Source of the DNA: Serpens gallinarum
GTDB taxonomy: Bacteria; Pseudomonadota; Gammaproteobacteria; Pseudomonadales; Pseudomonadaceae
DNA length: 64,000 nucleotides
Assembly (NCBI RefSeq): GCF_014836765.1
Contig: NZ_JACSQG010000004.1
Coordinates: forward strand, 62,001-126,000
Direction of reading: 5' to 3'
The notes under the pieces were generated by a model. It did no database searches, had not been told where the DNA came from, and saw nothing but the letters and a program-made list of their open reading frames with translations. Within the stretch, counting starts at the first letter, position 1; each line of letters opens with the position of its first letter. Position numbers and translations under genes: made by a program. Shown here in pieces: positions 33,973-44,000 of this stretch.

Positions 33973-36690
33973 TCAGGCTTCGCTGAGCAAGCCGAGACTC
34001 TTGCCCTTGAGCACGGCCTGGGTGCGGCTGCGCACGCCGAACTTGGCGAACAAGTTGTGCAGATGCCACTTGATGGTGGCTTCGGAGAGGTGGATGGCCT
34101 GGGCGATGTCGCGGTTCGACAATCCCGCCGCCACCAGCCTCAATATTTCCCGCTCGCGATGGCTGACATCTTGATTCTCATCGATTTTCAGCGGATCAAC
34201 AGCCAGCCGGCGACATTGTTCGCGCAGCATTTCCCCCAACATTTGCCAGGCCTCGGTGCGCGGTTCACGGGCTTGCCAGGCATTCCAGAGCGGCAGCAGC
34301 CACAACGCATCATCCAGAAATGCTCGTCGGTAACCCCGCGCCCAGGCATCTTGCACGGTTTGACGCAGCAATAAGAACGCCTTGTCGCTGTTACCTTTGC
34401 GCCAATACGCTACACAGAGTAACAACGACAGTCGCAAGCGACGGTCACACAGGTGTGCGGCCGTTTGCCTGGCCAGCATGTTTTCCAATGCCAGCTGAGC
34501 CTTGTCTGGCCGCTGTTCGGTCAGTGCCAGACGAGCTTGCGCCATCGCCAAGGCAGCAAAGGCATCCGGATAGCGGATGGGATCAAGCTTGTCCAAATGC
34601 TGCTCCAGTTGAAGGCAGGCTCGCGATGCCTCGTTGGGGCGGCGCATCCATAACAAAAACTGCACTTTGCAGCCCATCGCCAGGGCGAAGACTCGCTGGT
34701 AGCCGGGGTCCTGCAAGCCTTCCAGCCATTCATCGAGATCGGCCAGCCCCTGTTCGGCTTCCCCCGCATAAAAACGCGCCTTGGCCATGACCAGGCGTGC
34801 GCGATTGACCAGCTCAACAGGGGTGGCCACATCACGCCAGGTGGTCGCCCGAGGCAGCTCGGCAAGAATGGCCGCGTGCCGGTCCTGCTCATAAAGCAAG
34901 TCGGAGTACGCCAGCGCCAACGGACCGCCCACCCGGCTGTGTCGTCCAAACACCTGATCCACGCGTTTTCTCGCGGCCTCCGCGAGAGCACGGCCACGCT
35001 CCAGCTCGCCGTACTCCTTGCAAATCAGGGACTCGATAAGGCTGATCATGACGCTTAGGTATTCGCTGTCCACGTCGTTGAGATGCGTACGTGCACTGGC
35101 AATGGATTTGGCCGCTTCGGCAAAATCACCCAGCAAGGCGTAGGCCGCTGCCTGCACGCAAAATAGACTGGCGCGGAAGAAAGGCTGCCCTTCGCGTACC
35201 ACCCCCAACCAGTGGCGCGCCACTTTCAGGGAAGTCTCCAGCTTATCCTGATACAGCAGAATCAAGGCTTTGAGTACCTGAGCCGCACCGAGCAATTCGG
35301 CGAGCCCGGTATGCATCGTTCTGCCCTGCCCTTGCAGCAATCGATTGCTTACGTCTTCTATCAGGGCTTCGGCTTCGGCAAATTTCTGTTCGAATGCCAA
35401 CTGCCAGGCATAGAACAGTTGAAACACGGTGTGCTCGCGGATCTGTTCGGCAGGCACGCGCTTGAGCATGGCCAACACACTATAAACCCGATTCCCCGTT
35501 ACCAGACGAATGCCCTGGCGCTCCAGCAAGTCGGCTGCAAAGGCGAAGTCCCGGGCGCGCAGCGCGTAACCAATGGCACGGTCGGCATATCCCTGAGTCT
35601 CACTCCAGCGAGCTGCCGCGAGCAGCAAGGCCGCCGGCTCGCCTTGCCTGACCAGGCGCCCCTGAAGAAACTCGGTGAACAAATGGTGATAACGAAACCA
35701 CTCCCCCTGGGTATCGAGCGGGATTATGAACAGCTGCTCGGCCTGCAATCGCTTGAGCATCGCGCGACCCGTGTCATGCCCGGTCAAGGTGTTACAGAGA
35801 TCGGCACAAAACTCATCGAGAATCGAGGTTTGCTCTAGAAACCAGCGCACGTCCGCTGGCAAACCTTCCAACACATCTTCCGTCAGGTAATCGGCAATAT
35901 CACGCTCGGTGCCCGACAACTCGACAAGAAACTGGCGGCGGTCCGGATGACGAGCCAGCGCCAGGCTGGCCAGATGAAGCGCGGTGATCCAGCCTTCCGT
36001 GCGTTTGTGCAACAGCGCAAGCTCTTCATCGCTCACCTCTTGCTGCCGGATGCAGCGGAAATAATCCGCAGTTTCCTGGCGGCTCAAACCCAGGTCTTCA
36101 GCCTTGAGCCAATAGACCCGCTCTGACAGACCTGGAGCCGTGAGATATTGGGGGTTGAAACGGGTGCTGCTGATCAGATGTATCTGCTCTGGAAGATTGC
36201 GAAGCAGATACGCCACACCCTGGCCGAAGCCTGGATGACGGATGCGATGTACGTCGTCCAGAATCAGATAGATATGTTCTTCCACCCGGCGCAGATCGGT
36301 TATGAACGCTTCCAGCAAGGCTTCCAGCGGCCAGCTCAGGCCATCGCGCAGTAGCCCGGCGGTATTGGCTCCGAAGCCAGGCAATACCGACTCCACCGCA
36401 GCCAGCAGGTACTCCAGCAGTCGTTGCGGCTCACTGTCCCCGTCATCGCAGGACAGCCAGGCAACGTTGTGCCCTGTCGCCTGCAAGCGCTGGCGGAGTT
36501 GACTGAGCACGGTGCTTTTTCCATACCCGGCCGGTGCACTGAGCACCAGCAAGGGAAACCGTCGGGCCTGGAACAGGCGATCGATGAGTACCTCACGGGA
36601 CAGCAGCGAGTGCCCCTCCAGTTCGGCAGGAAACAGCTTGGTGCGTAACAACGGCAGCCGCTGAGATTGTGCGGAGATCTGGTTGGTCAT
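33973..36690 (-). CDS. MalT-like LuxR-family ATP-dependent regulator (proximal)
   Basis: A 905-residue LAL/MalT-type regulator: Walker A SAPAGYGKSTVLSQL near residue 50, Walker-B-like IYLILDDVHRI near 145, a long helical TPR-like middle (about 400-820) and a C-terminal LuxR helix-turn-helix (LRLVAAGLSNRDIAQAIHLSEATIKWHLHNLFAKF). Such proteins are signal-dependent ATPases that oligomerise and activate transcription. The stop is 200 bp upstream of the small secreted protein gene, in the same direction, so it is the natural candidate to control that operon. It starts 2 bp after the other large regulator gene. Confidence 0.85.
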   Translation of the reverse strand: MTNQISAQSQRLPLLRTKLFPAELEGHSLLSREVLIDRLFQARRFPLLVLSAPAGYGKSTVLSQLRQRLQATGHNVAWLSCDDGDSEPQRLLEYLLAAVESVLPGFGANTAGLLRDGLSWPLEALLEAFITDLRRVEEHIYLILDDVHRIRHPGFGQGVAYLLRNLPEQIHLISSTRFNPQYLTAPGLSERVYWLKAEDLGLSRQETADYFRCIRQQEVSDEELALLHKRTEGWITALHLASLALARHPDRRQFLVELSGTERDIADYLTEDVLEGLPADVRWFLEQTSILDEFCADLCNTLTGHDTGRAMLKRLQAEQLFIIPLDTQGEWFRYHHLFTEFLQGRLVRQGEPAALLLAAARWSETQGYADRAIGYALRARDFAFAADLLERQGIRLVTGNRVYSVLAMLKRVPAEQIREHTVFQLFYAWQLAFEQKFAEAEALIEDVSNRLLQGQGRTMHTGLAELLGAAQVLKALILLYQDKLETSLKVARHWLGVVREGQPFFRASLFCVQAAAYALLGDFAEAAKSIASARTHLNDVDSEYLSVMISLIESLICKEYGELERGRALAEAARKRVDQVFGRHSRVGGPLALAYSDLLYEQDRHAAILAELPRATTWRDVATPVELVNRARLVMAKARFYAGEAEQGLADLDEWLEGLQDPGYQRVFALAMGCKVQFLLWMRRPNEASRACLQLEQHLDKLDPIRYPDAFAALAMAQARLALTEQRPDKAQLALENMLARQTAAHLCDRRLRLSLLLCVAYWRKGNSDKAFLLLRQTVQDAWARGYRRAFLDDALWLLPLWNAWQAREPRTEAWQMLGEMLREQCRRLAVDPLKIDENQDVSHREREILRLVAAGLSNRDIAQAIHLSEATIKWHLHNLFAKFGVRSRTQAVLKGKSLGLLSEA

Positions 36691-36692
36691 GA

Positions 36693-39386
36693 TCAGAGCA
36701 TCTCCAGCTCGCGGGCACGGCGAATGGCTTGGGTGCGATTGCGTACCTTGAGCTTTGCGTAGATGTTATGCAGGTGCCATTTGACCGTGCCAAGGGCCAG
36801 CGACAATTGCTGACCTATTTCTTCATTGGACATGCCTTGGGCTGCAAGGCGCATCACATCGAGCTCCCGTGCGGTCAAACCGTCACTCGGTGCCTCCTGC
36901 GCGGCCGGTACCTGGCTGCCCGGCCAAAAGCCCAGCAAATCACGTAGAAAGCCTTGCAGCGCAGGGTGTCTCTCTGCGGCTTCCAACTGCAGCAGCATGA
37001 CCCGAACAGCCTGCCCTTCTTCGATAAATACACTGCGCAAACCTTCGCGCTCAGCCCTCATCAAGGCTTGAACCAGCAAACTTTGCGCTCGTTCCTGATA
37101 GCCCAGACGCTGGTAGCTGAGCGCGGCCAGCACATCCAGACGCAGATGCTGCAAGCCATGCCAGCCTTTTTGCAGCTGCCCTCGAAGCTGGGTGATTTCA
37201 TGCAATGCCTCGCTGTATTGACCTCGTTTCTGGTACAGACGAATGCGGCTCAGCCCCAGAAAAAGGGTGACAGGATTGAAAGTGCGCTGCGCATAGCTAG
37301 CTGCCAGTCGGCTCCATTCGATGCTTTTCAAGCGCTGCTCGGCGCGCTTGAACGAGTCATCGCCCGGTTCTTGCACAATCAGTGCAATCTCTTCCGCAAC
37401 CGCCTGCGCATAGAATCGCCAGGACTGATTGCGCGAGGCCAGATTCTGCATCGCGGCCAGGCTGGCCATGGCCTCTTTGATATGCCCCTGGGTGCGCTGC
37501 AGCCGTGCCAGGCACAGGAGCCCCTGGGCGTACAAATCAATCGGATTGATCACGTCAACATGCTTGAGCGCCCAGTGCAGCCTTTCTTCTAGCCCGCCGA
37601 AACGTCCCTGGTGATAGGCAATCAAACACGCGCTGATGACGGGCAGCGCCAGGGCTGGGCTGGTTTCGCCAAACCCCGGCACCATGCGGGCGCGCAACTG
37701 CTCGGACAAATGCTGCGCCTGACGCAGTTGGCCCTGTTCCAACGCCAGCATCACCTCGACGTTGCTGAGCTGCATATCCAGGTAACGGCCTTCCAGGAAA
37801 TGATTGCGCTGCTGGGCCAGCGCCAGTAAACGACGCGCCTGGTCGGGCTGAGCCAGCATCACCAGGGCCAGCGCACCGATCACCAGCATGGCTACCTCAA
37901 GGAAAGCGGCATGCTGGCCCAGCTGGGCTTCGATCTTGCGGGCCAGACTGACGCAAACGTCCAGATCATCTTTTTGCAGGGCCAGCATGGACTTGACCGC
38001 CAACGCAGCCAGGTAGCCCTCGCGCAGGGGTACGTCCACCTCACCGGACCAGCGTGACAGCAATTCATCGAGCAAACGATTGGCTTCAGGCAAGGCCTGT
38101 TTAGCCGCCTTGTCCCAGACATCGGCCAGCATCAGCACCGGATAGCGCTCAACAATCGAATCGGGAACCTGCAAGCGCCAGCGATACAATCGGTTGAGTT
38201 GCCCCCGGTTGATCAGCTCCAACCCGTAGCCGTCCACCAGCGCGGCCAGCATTTCGGGATCGTCAGCCAGGCTGGCATGCTCGATGGCCAGGTTCTGCAT
38301 GCGATGATTGGTGAACCAGAGGGACGCCTTGAAATGCAGCTGCTTGAAACGTTCAAAGCTCTGCTGCCGCAACCGGTTACGCAGGAAATCGGCGAAGAGA
38401 TGGTGGAAGCGATACCACTGCCGCTCGCGGTCCAGCGGCACGAGAAACAACTGCCTGACTTCCAAGCTTTCCAACAATGCCTGGCCATCCTCGCGACCGG
38501 TCAAGGCGTTGGCCAGCTCCCCGCTTAATTGGCTGGCCACACTCAACGCCAGCAGCACATCTTGCAGTTCGGTCGAGAGTTGCTCGAAGACTGAGCACAG
38601 CAGGTAATCGCCCACCGCGGTTTGATCGCCTGCGGGTATGGACTGCAGGCTACTGCCCTGTGGTTGATGGCTCAGCCACAAGCTGACCAGTTGCACGCCG
38701 ATCATCCAGCCTTCGGTCTGCGCATACAGCGTTTGCAGGCCCGCTTCATCCAGTCGCAGGCCCCGGTAGTGCAAATAATCACGGGCCTCGGTCGGATCGA
38801 GGCGCAGCTCCTCCGGGCCGATATCCAGCAACAGGCCCTTGGCCCGCAGCGTGGCCAGATTCAAGGCCGGCTGGGTCCGCGCGCCGATCGCCAGGGTAAA
38901 TCCGGGCGATGCCAGCAGGATCAGGCGCCCCAGGGCAGCGAGCAGCTCCTTATCGGTGACCTGGAAATCGTCCAGCACCACCAGCAGGGGGTGTGTCAGC
39001 CGGGTCAGCTCGACCAGCACGCTCTCCATCACGACCGTTACCGGCGTGCTCATCGTGTTGCACAGATACGCCAGCGCGTCCTCGCCGAACCCTGGCAACA
39101 CCGTACGCAACGCATTGATCAGTCGCATCAGGAATCGCGCAGGATCATCATCACCGTCGCCCAACGCCAGCCAGGCACAGGTGCTGCCGGGTTGCTGAGC
39201 CATGACCAGTTCGCCCAGCGCGGTGCTTTTGCCGAATCCCGCCGGCGCGCACAGCAGAATCAGCCGCGCCTGGGGATTGGCGGCAAACAGAGCCTGAATA
39301 CGCGGGCGCGGCAAGTAGCCGGCCGATGTGGGTGGAGGGAGTCGCGTTGGGCGCGCAAGGCTTCCTGACCCAGATACAACATCCAT
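36693..39386 (-). CDS. MalT-like LuxR-family ATP-dependent regulator (distal)
   Basis: An 897-residue paralogue of the downstream regulator with the same layout: Walker A CAPAGFGKSTALGEL near residue 50, LLVVLDDFQVTDKELL, TPR-like repeats, and HTH MSNEEIGQQLSLALGTVKWHLHNIYAKL at the C-terminus. The 2-bp gap to the next gene implies co-transcription and perhaps a hetero-oligomer. AAGGGG precedes the ATG at 39386. It is divergent from pabB (159-bp gap). The inducing ligand cannot be read from the sequence. Confidence 0.85.
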   Translation of the reverse strand: MDVVSGSGSLARPTRLPPPTSAGYLPRPRIQALFAANPQARLILLCAPAGFGKSTALGELVMAQQPGSTCAWLALGDGDDDPARFLMRLINALRTVLPGFGEDALAYLCNTMSTPVTVVMESVLVELTRLTHPLLVVLDDFQVTDKELLAALGRLILLASPGFTLAIGARTQPALNLATLRAKGLLLDIGPEELRLDPTEARDYLHYRGLRLDEAGLQTLYAQTEGWMIGVQLVSLWLSHQPQGSSLQSIPAGDQTAVGDYLLCSVFEQLSTELQDVLLALSVASQLSGELANALTGREDGQALLESLEVRQLFLVPLDRERQWYRFHHLFADFLRNRLRQQSFERFKQLHFKASLWFTNHRMQNLAIEHASLADDPEMLAALVDGYGLELINRGQLNRLYRWRLQVPDSIVERYPVLMLADVWDKAAKQALPEANRLLDELLSRWSGEVDVPLREGYLAALAVKSMLALQKDDLDVCVSLARKIEAQLGQHAAFLEVAMLVIGALALVMLAQPDQARRLLALAQQRNHFLEGRYLDMQLSNVEVMLALEQGQLRQAQHLSEQLRARMVPGFGETSPALALPVISACLIAYHQGRFGGLEERLHWALKHVDVINPIDLYAQGLLCLARLQRTQGHIKEAMASLAAMQNLASRNQSWRFYAQAVAEEIALIVQEPGDDSFKRAEQRLKSIEWSRLAASYAQRTFNPVTLFLGLSRIRLYQKRGQYSEALHEITQLRGQLQKGWHGLQHLRLDVLAALSYQRLGYQERAQSLLVQALMRAEREGLRSVFIEEGQAVRVMLLQLEAAERHPALQGFLRDLLGFWPGSQVPAAQEAPSDGLTARELDVMRLAAQGMSNEEIGQQLSLALGTVKWHLHNIYAKLKVRNRTQAIRRARELEML

Positions 39387-39545
39387 GATTTAACCCCTTT
39401 ATATTTATCGTTATGCCCGGATTTTGAAATCCGCAGGGTGTTCCATACTTACCAGCCCCGCTGGGCAGTGCGCAAATATGGCAGAACTCTAGGCCGAAGC
39501 AGTCCTACGGAATACAATCGCCTTCACAAAAAACGACGGTTTCCG

Positions 39546-40889
39546 ATGTCCATCTGCATTTGTCATCCCCTGCCCTACCTCGCTGATCCAGCTGACTACT
39601 TCGCGCTTGTCCGCCACGCTCCGGGAGCCGTGCTGCTTGACAGCGGCCGGCCCACAGCGGAGCGAGGACGCTATGATCTGCTCTCCGCATGGCCTATGGC
39701 ACAGCTGACGGCTGCCGATGGCGAAGCCGCCAACGTCTTTTTCCAACGCTTGCGCGATGCCTTGAGCCTGCTGGGTCCGAGCGAAGCACCCGCGGATCAG
39801 CCTCTGCCCTTTGTGGGCGGCCTGATCGGTTACCTCTCCTACGACTTCGGCCGGCGCCTGGAACTCATGCCGAATTCCGCAGTGGATGACCTGGCCCTGC
39901 CGGATGCCCATTTCGGCCTGTACGCCTGGGCGTTGATCAGCGATCACCAGCTCCAGCGTAGCCAGTTGGTGTTCCATCCGCGACTGGATGAGGCCGAGCG
40001 CCAGCGCCTGATCCGCCTGTTCAGCCAGCCGGCAGTGGCACGCGAAGGCGCGCCCTTCCGGCTGGCCGCTCCGTTTCAAGCGGATATCAGTGCCGCTACC
40101 TACGAAGCCGCCATTCACCGTATCCAGGCTTATATCCAGGCCGGCGATTGCTATCAGGTCAACTTCGCCCAGCGGTTTCGTGCCGCCTGTAGCGGAGATG
40201 CCTGGCACGCCTATCGAGCGTTGCGCGCCGCCTGCCCGACGCCCTTTGCCGGTTTCCTGCAGCTCTCCGACGCCAGCATCCTCAGCCTGTCGCCCGAACG
40301 TTTTCTGCGCGTTCACGACAACCAGGTGGAAACCCGGCCGATCAAAGGGACGCGCCCACGCGATGCTTCGCCGGAAGAAGACCGCCGTCAGGCCGACGCC
40401 CTGCTGGCCAGCCCCAAGGACCGCGCGGAAAACCTGATGATCGTTGACCTGCTGCGCAACGATCTGGGCCGCAGTTGCCGTATCGGCTCGGTACGCGTGC
40501 CCGAACTGTTCGCGCTGGAGAGTTACCCGAACGTGCATCATCTGGTCAGCAGCGTGACTGGCGAGCTGGACGCCAATAAGGATGCATTGGATCTGCTGGC
40601 CGGCAGCTTCCCCGGCGGTTCGATCACCGGCGCGCCCAAGGTGCGCGCCATGCAGATCATTGACGAACTGGAACCCACCCGCCGCGGCCTGTATTGCGGC
40701 TCGCTGCTGTACCTGGATGTGCGTGGAGAAATGGACAGCTCAATCGCCATCCGCAGCCTGCTCGTCAAGGACGGCCAGGTGGCCTGCTGGGGGGGTGGCG
40801 GCATTGTGATGGATTCCGAGTGGCAAGCCGAATACCAGGAATCCCTCACCAAGGTGCGCGTACTGATGGAAACCCTGGAAGCGCTGTAA
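39546..40889 (+). CDS. pabB: aminodeoxychorismate synthase component I
   Basis: A 447-residue chorismate-utilising enzyme that turns chorismate and ammonia into 4-amino-4-deoxychorismate for folate. Recognised by GDCYQVNFAQRF, SLSPERFLRV, IKGTRPRDASPEEDRRQAD, SFPGGSITGAPKVRAM and the C-terminal GGGIVMDSE. The ATG at 39546 is chosen because it starts the family-like MSICICHPL sequence; the frame upstream (from 39438) has no ribosome-binding site and lies in the intergenic gap. In other Pseudomonas thrH follows; here a four-gene SMC operon is in between. Confidence 0.92.
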   Translation: MSICICHPLPYLADPADYFALVRHAPGAVLLDSGRPTAERGRYDLLSAWPMAQLTAADGEAANVFFQRLRDALSLLGPSEAPADQPLPFVGGLIGYLSYDFGRRLELMPNSAVDDLALPDAHFGLYAWALISDHQLQRSQLVFHPRLDEAERQRLIRLFSQPAVAREGAPFRLAAPFQADISAATYEAAIHRIQAYIQAGDCYQVNFAQRFRAACSGDAWHAYRALRAACPTPFAGFLQLSDASILSLSPERFLRVHDNQVETRPIKGTRPRDASPEEDRRQADALLASPKDRAENLMIVDLLRNDLGRSCRIGSVRVPELFALESYPNVHHLVSSVTGELDANKDALDLLAGSFPGGSITGAPKVRAMQIIDELEPTRRGLYCGSLLYLDVRGEMDSSIAIRSLLVKDGQVACWGGGGIVMDSEWQAEYQESLTKVRVLMETLEAL

Positions 40890-40907
40890 ACGTTCATGGC
40901 ACGGGTG

Positions 40908-40924
40908 AGCCGCACAGGGCGGCT
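40908..40924 (+). repeat. short hairpin after pabB
   Basis: AGCCGC-ACAGG-GCGGCT forms a 6-bp stem 18 bp after the stop codon, without a T tract. It may be a weak terminator or a relic of the insertion boundary. The rest of the 144-bp gap holds AAAGGA, the ribosome-binding site of the next gene. Confidence 0.35.
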
Positions 40925-41033
40925 GCACGGCGGCACAACATCCCAAATATGAGGGTTCCCGTCGAAAGCGGCTCGGCAGCGGCCGTCTGCTTGCTTAAAC
41001 TGCGCCCTGCTTCATTTCTTCAAAAGGATTGCC

Positions 41034-44000
41034 ATGCCCAGCCTGAATCGCCTCATTCTGATCAACACCCACCTCAAGGGTGTCGTCGAGCTGGTCGTGG
41101 ACGACCACACCAACATCTGTGGGACCAACGCCTCGGGCAAAACCACCCTGCAACGCCTGGTGCCGGTGTTTTACGGCGAGTACCCCAGTCGTGTGGTCCC
41201 GGCGACCCGCGACAGCTTCGAGCGCTGGTACCTGCCCACCGAGCATAGCTTCCTCGTTTATGAATACCAACGCATGGATGGCGAGCCCTGTCAGGCCATT
41301 CTGGCCACCAGCAGCGACGGTCGAGGGGTGGATTACCGGCTGGTGCAAAAAGGCTTCGATCTGGAGGACTACACCCGCAGTCGCCAGGGTGACAGCATCG
41401 TCTGCCGCACCATGAGAGAGCTTGGCTATCATTTCCGTTCGCTGGGCGTCCCCGTCAGCAACCAGCTCAACACCCGCCAGTACCGGGCGATCATTCAGAA
41501 CGACCGCACCCTGCTGTCCGCCGACAGCCAGCGCACCGAACTGCGCCAGCTGGCCCGCCAGTTCTCCCTGTGCAGCGGTGAGCACAGCCTGCGTCACATC
41601 GAAAAGCTGGTGCGCGCCGTGCATTCGCGCGAAGGCAAGATGGAAACCATCAAGTCGATGGTCGCCGCCATCCTTGAAGAGGACGGCGTGGCGCCGCCCA
41701 TCACCCACCTCAGCGCGCAGAAAGTGGAAGACTGGATTCGCGACAGCCAATTGATTCAAGGCTTTGCCGACCTGCGTCCCGAATTTGCACGTCTGGAGCG
41801 CGATTTTCAGGAACTGCACACCTGCGAGGCGCGCCTGAGCGGGCTGCTACTGGCCTTCCGCACCGACGAGCCCCTGCTGTTCGCCCACCAGGAAACCCTC
41901 AAACACGAACTCGAGCAGATCGGCTTCCAGCTCAAGCTGCTGGAAGACTCCTGGAAGGACCGGCGCGACGAACTGAGCCTGGCGCTTTCCCAGGTGCAGG
42001 CCCGCATCGAAAGCGATGAAACCCAGCTCAACCACATTGAGGAGCAGTACCAGCAGTACCTGGATTCCGACATCGACCAGGCCAAGGCCGACCTGGAAAA
42101 GCTCGACGGCTGGAAGCTGGAACTGGACAACCTCAGGGAGCGCCTGCGCCTGCTCACCGAGCAGCATGCCGACGTGCAAAACGCCTATCTCGAGCGCAAG
42201 CAGATCATCCAGGAACGCCAGCAGGACGCGCTGGACCGCCTGCACGAACAGGAGGGCACGGTGCGCGACGAACTGGCAGCGCGCACCCAGCAGAAAAACG
42301 ATGCACTCAGCCAGTTGGACACATCGTTCGCCAACCGTCGCCAGGAGGCCGAAAACGTCTTTCGCAATCGGAAACACGCCCGCGAACTGGAGCGCAAGGA
42401 CCACGAGCAGCGCATCAACCAGTTCAGCTACAGCGAAGAAGAACGCCGCAGCCTGGACATCTTCGACCGACGCCTGGAAGAAGCCGACGAAAAGCGTGAT
42501 GCCAGCAGCCAGCAGGTCGAGACGCTGACCCAGCAGGAGCGCCAATTGCTGCGCCAGCGCGAGGACGTTGCTCAGCAGCACCAGTTGGCGGCTCGCAAGG
42601 TGGCCGAGCGCGAGCAGGAAAAAGATGCCGCAACACGTCTTCTCCACGCCGGCCAACACACCCTGCTGGAGTTTCTGCGCCGAGAGCAGCCGGGCTGGGA
42701 ACAGCACCTGGGCAAGTTGATCGAGCCGAGCCTGCTTCAGCGCACCGACCTCAAGCCGGGGCTGAGCGACACCCCGGCCGACAGCTTCCATGGCCTGCGC
42801 CTGGACCTGGCCGCGCTGCCGACTCCCGAGCATGCCGCCGACGAAGCCGCGCTGCGCATCCGCCTGCAACAGGCCGAAGACAATCTGCAGGCCGCCCGCA
42901 ACCATCAGGACGGCCTGGAAACCCAGCTGTCTGAACAGACCGCAGCGCTGGATGACCTCAACACCCGCCTGGTGCAGACCCGTACCCAATTGCAGGGTCT
43001 AAAAGAAGACCGGCAGCGCCTGCGCGACGAACGTGCCGCCTTGAAAGAACGCCTGGACACCGCCCTGGCCGAGCGCCGTCTCGAAGCCCGTAAACAGCTG
43101 AGCGCGCTGGACGACAGCCTGGCCCGCCTGACGGCGGAACAGCAACAGCTGCTGGCCGAACTGGGTAAACAGCGTCAGGAAGCTCGCCTGGAAGCCTCGG
43201 CCCACTGGCAACAGGTCATTCAGGATCTGGAACAGCGTTTGGCGTTACTACGCGGCCAAATGGATGAGCAGCGTGCCCAGGGCAAGGCCGAGCTGGCCGC
43301 CTGTGAAAGCTGGTACCAAAACGAGCTGAAATCCCGCGGCGTAGACGAAACCCAGCTGATCGAGCTGAAGAGCGGAATTCGCCAGCGCGAGCTGCGCATC
43401 CGCGAAACCGAAGCCCTCCGTTCGGAGGTGCACCGCTACGAAGAGTGGTACGCCGTCACCTGGCTCAAGCGCAAGCCGCATCTGCAAGACGACCTGGTGG
43501 CGCGCAAGGCCGAAGCCAGCGACCTCAAGCAGCAGTTGGATACAGCCACGCAGGCCTACAAGGCCCAGCGCGACCAGTTGGAACAGCAGCGCAAGCAGGG
43601 TTTGCAGCGCCAGGGCCAGATCAGCGAACAAGTGGACCTGCTCAAGGGGCTGCTGCGCCGCCTGAACGATTGCAAGCTGCCCCGCGAAGGGCAGGCGCCG
43701 GAAGGCGAACTGGACGAGCGTCTGCGCCTCGGCCAGGAACTGCTGCACAGCCGCGAGTCGCTGATGACCACCATCAAGCAACACGTCGACCGCTTCGACA
43801 GCCTGCTGGCCGGCAAGAGCGGCTCCAGCCTCACCGAGACCTGGGAGCGCGGCCGCGAGGAATGCACCGTGGTCAGCGAGCGCGGCGTGCCGACCCTCGA
43901 TTACCGCCGCCTGGTGCCAGTGCTGGCGCAGCTGCTCAACGAGCTGGTACCGCAGAGCATCAAGGGCTTGATGGATCTCGGGCAGAACTACGGAAGACAG

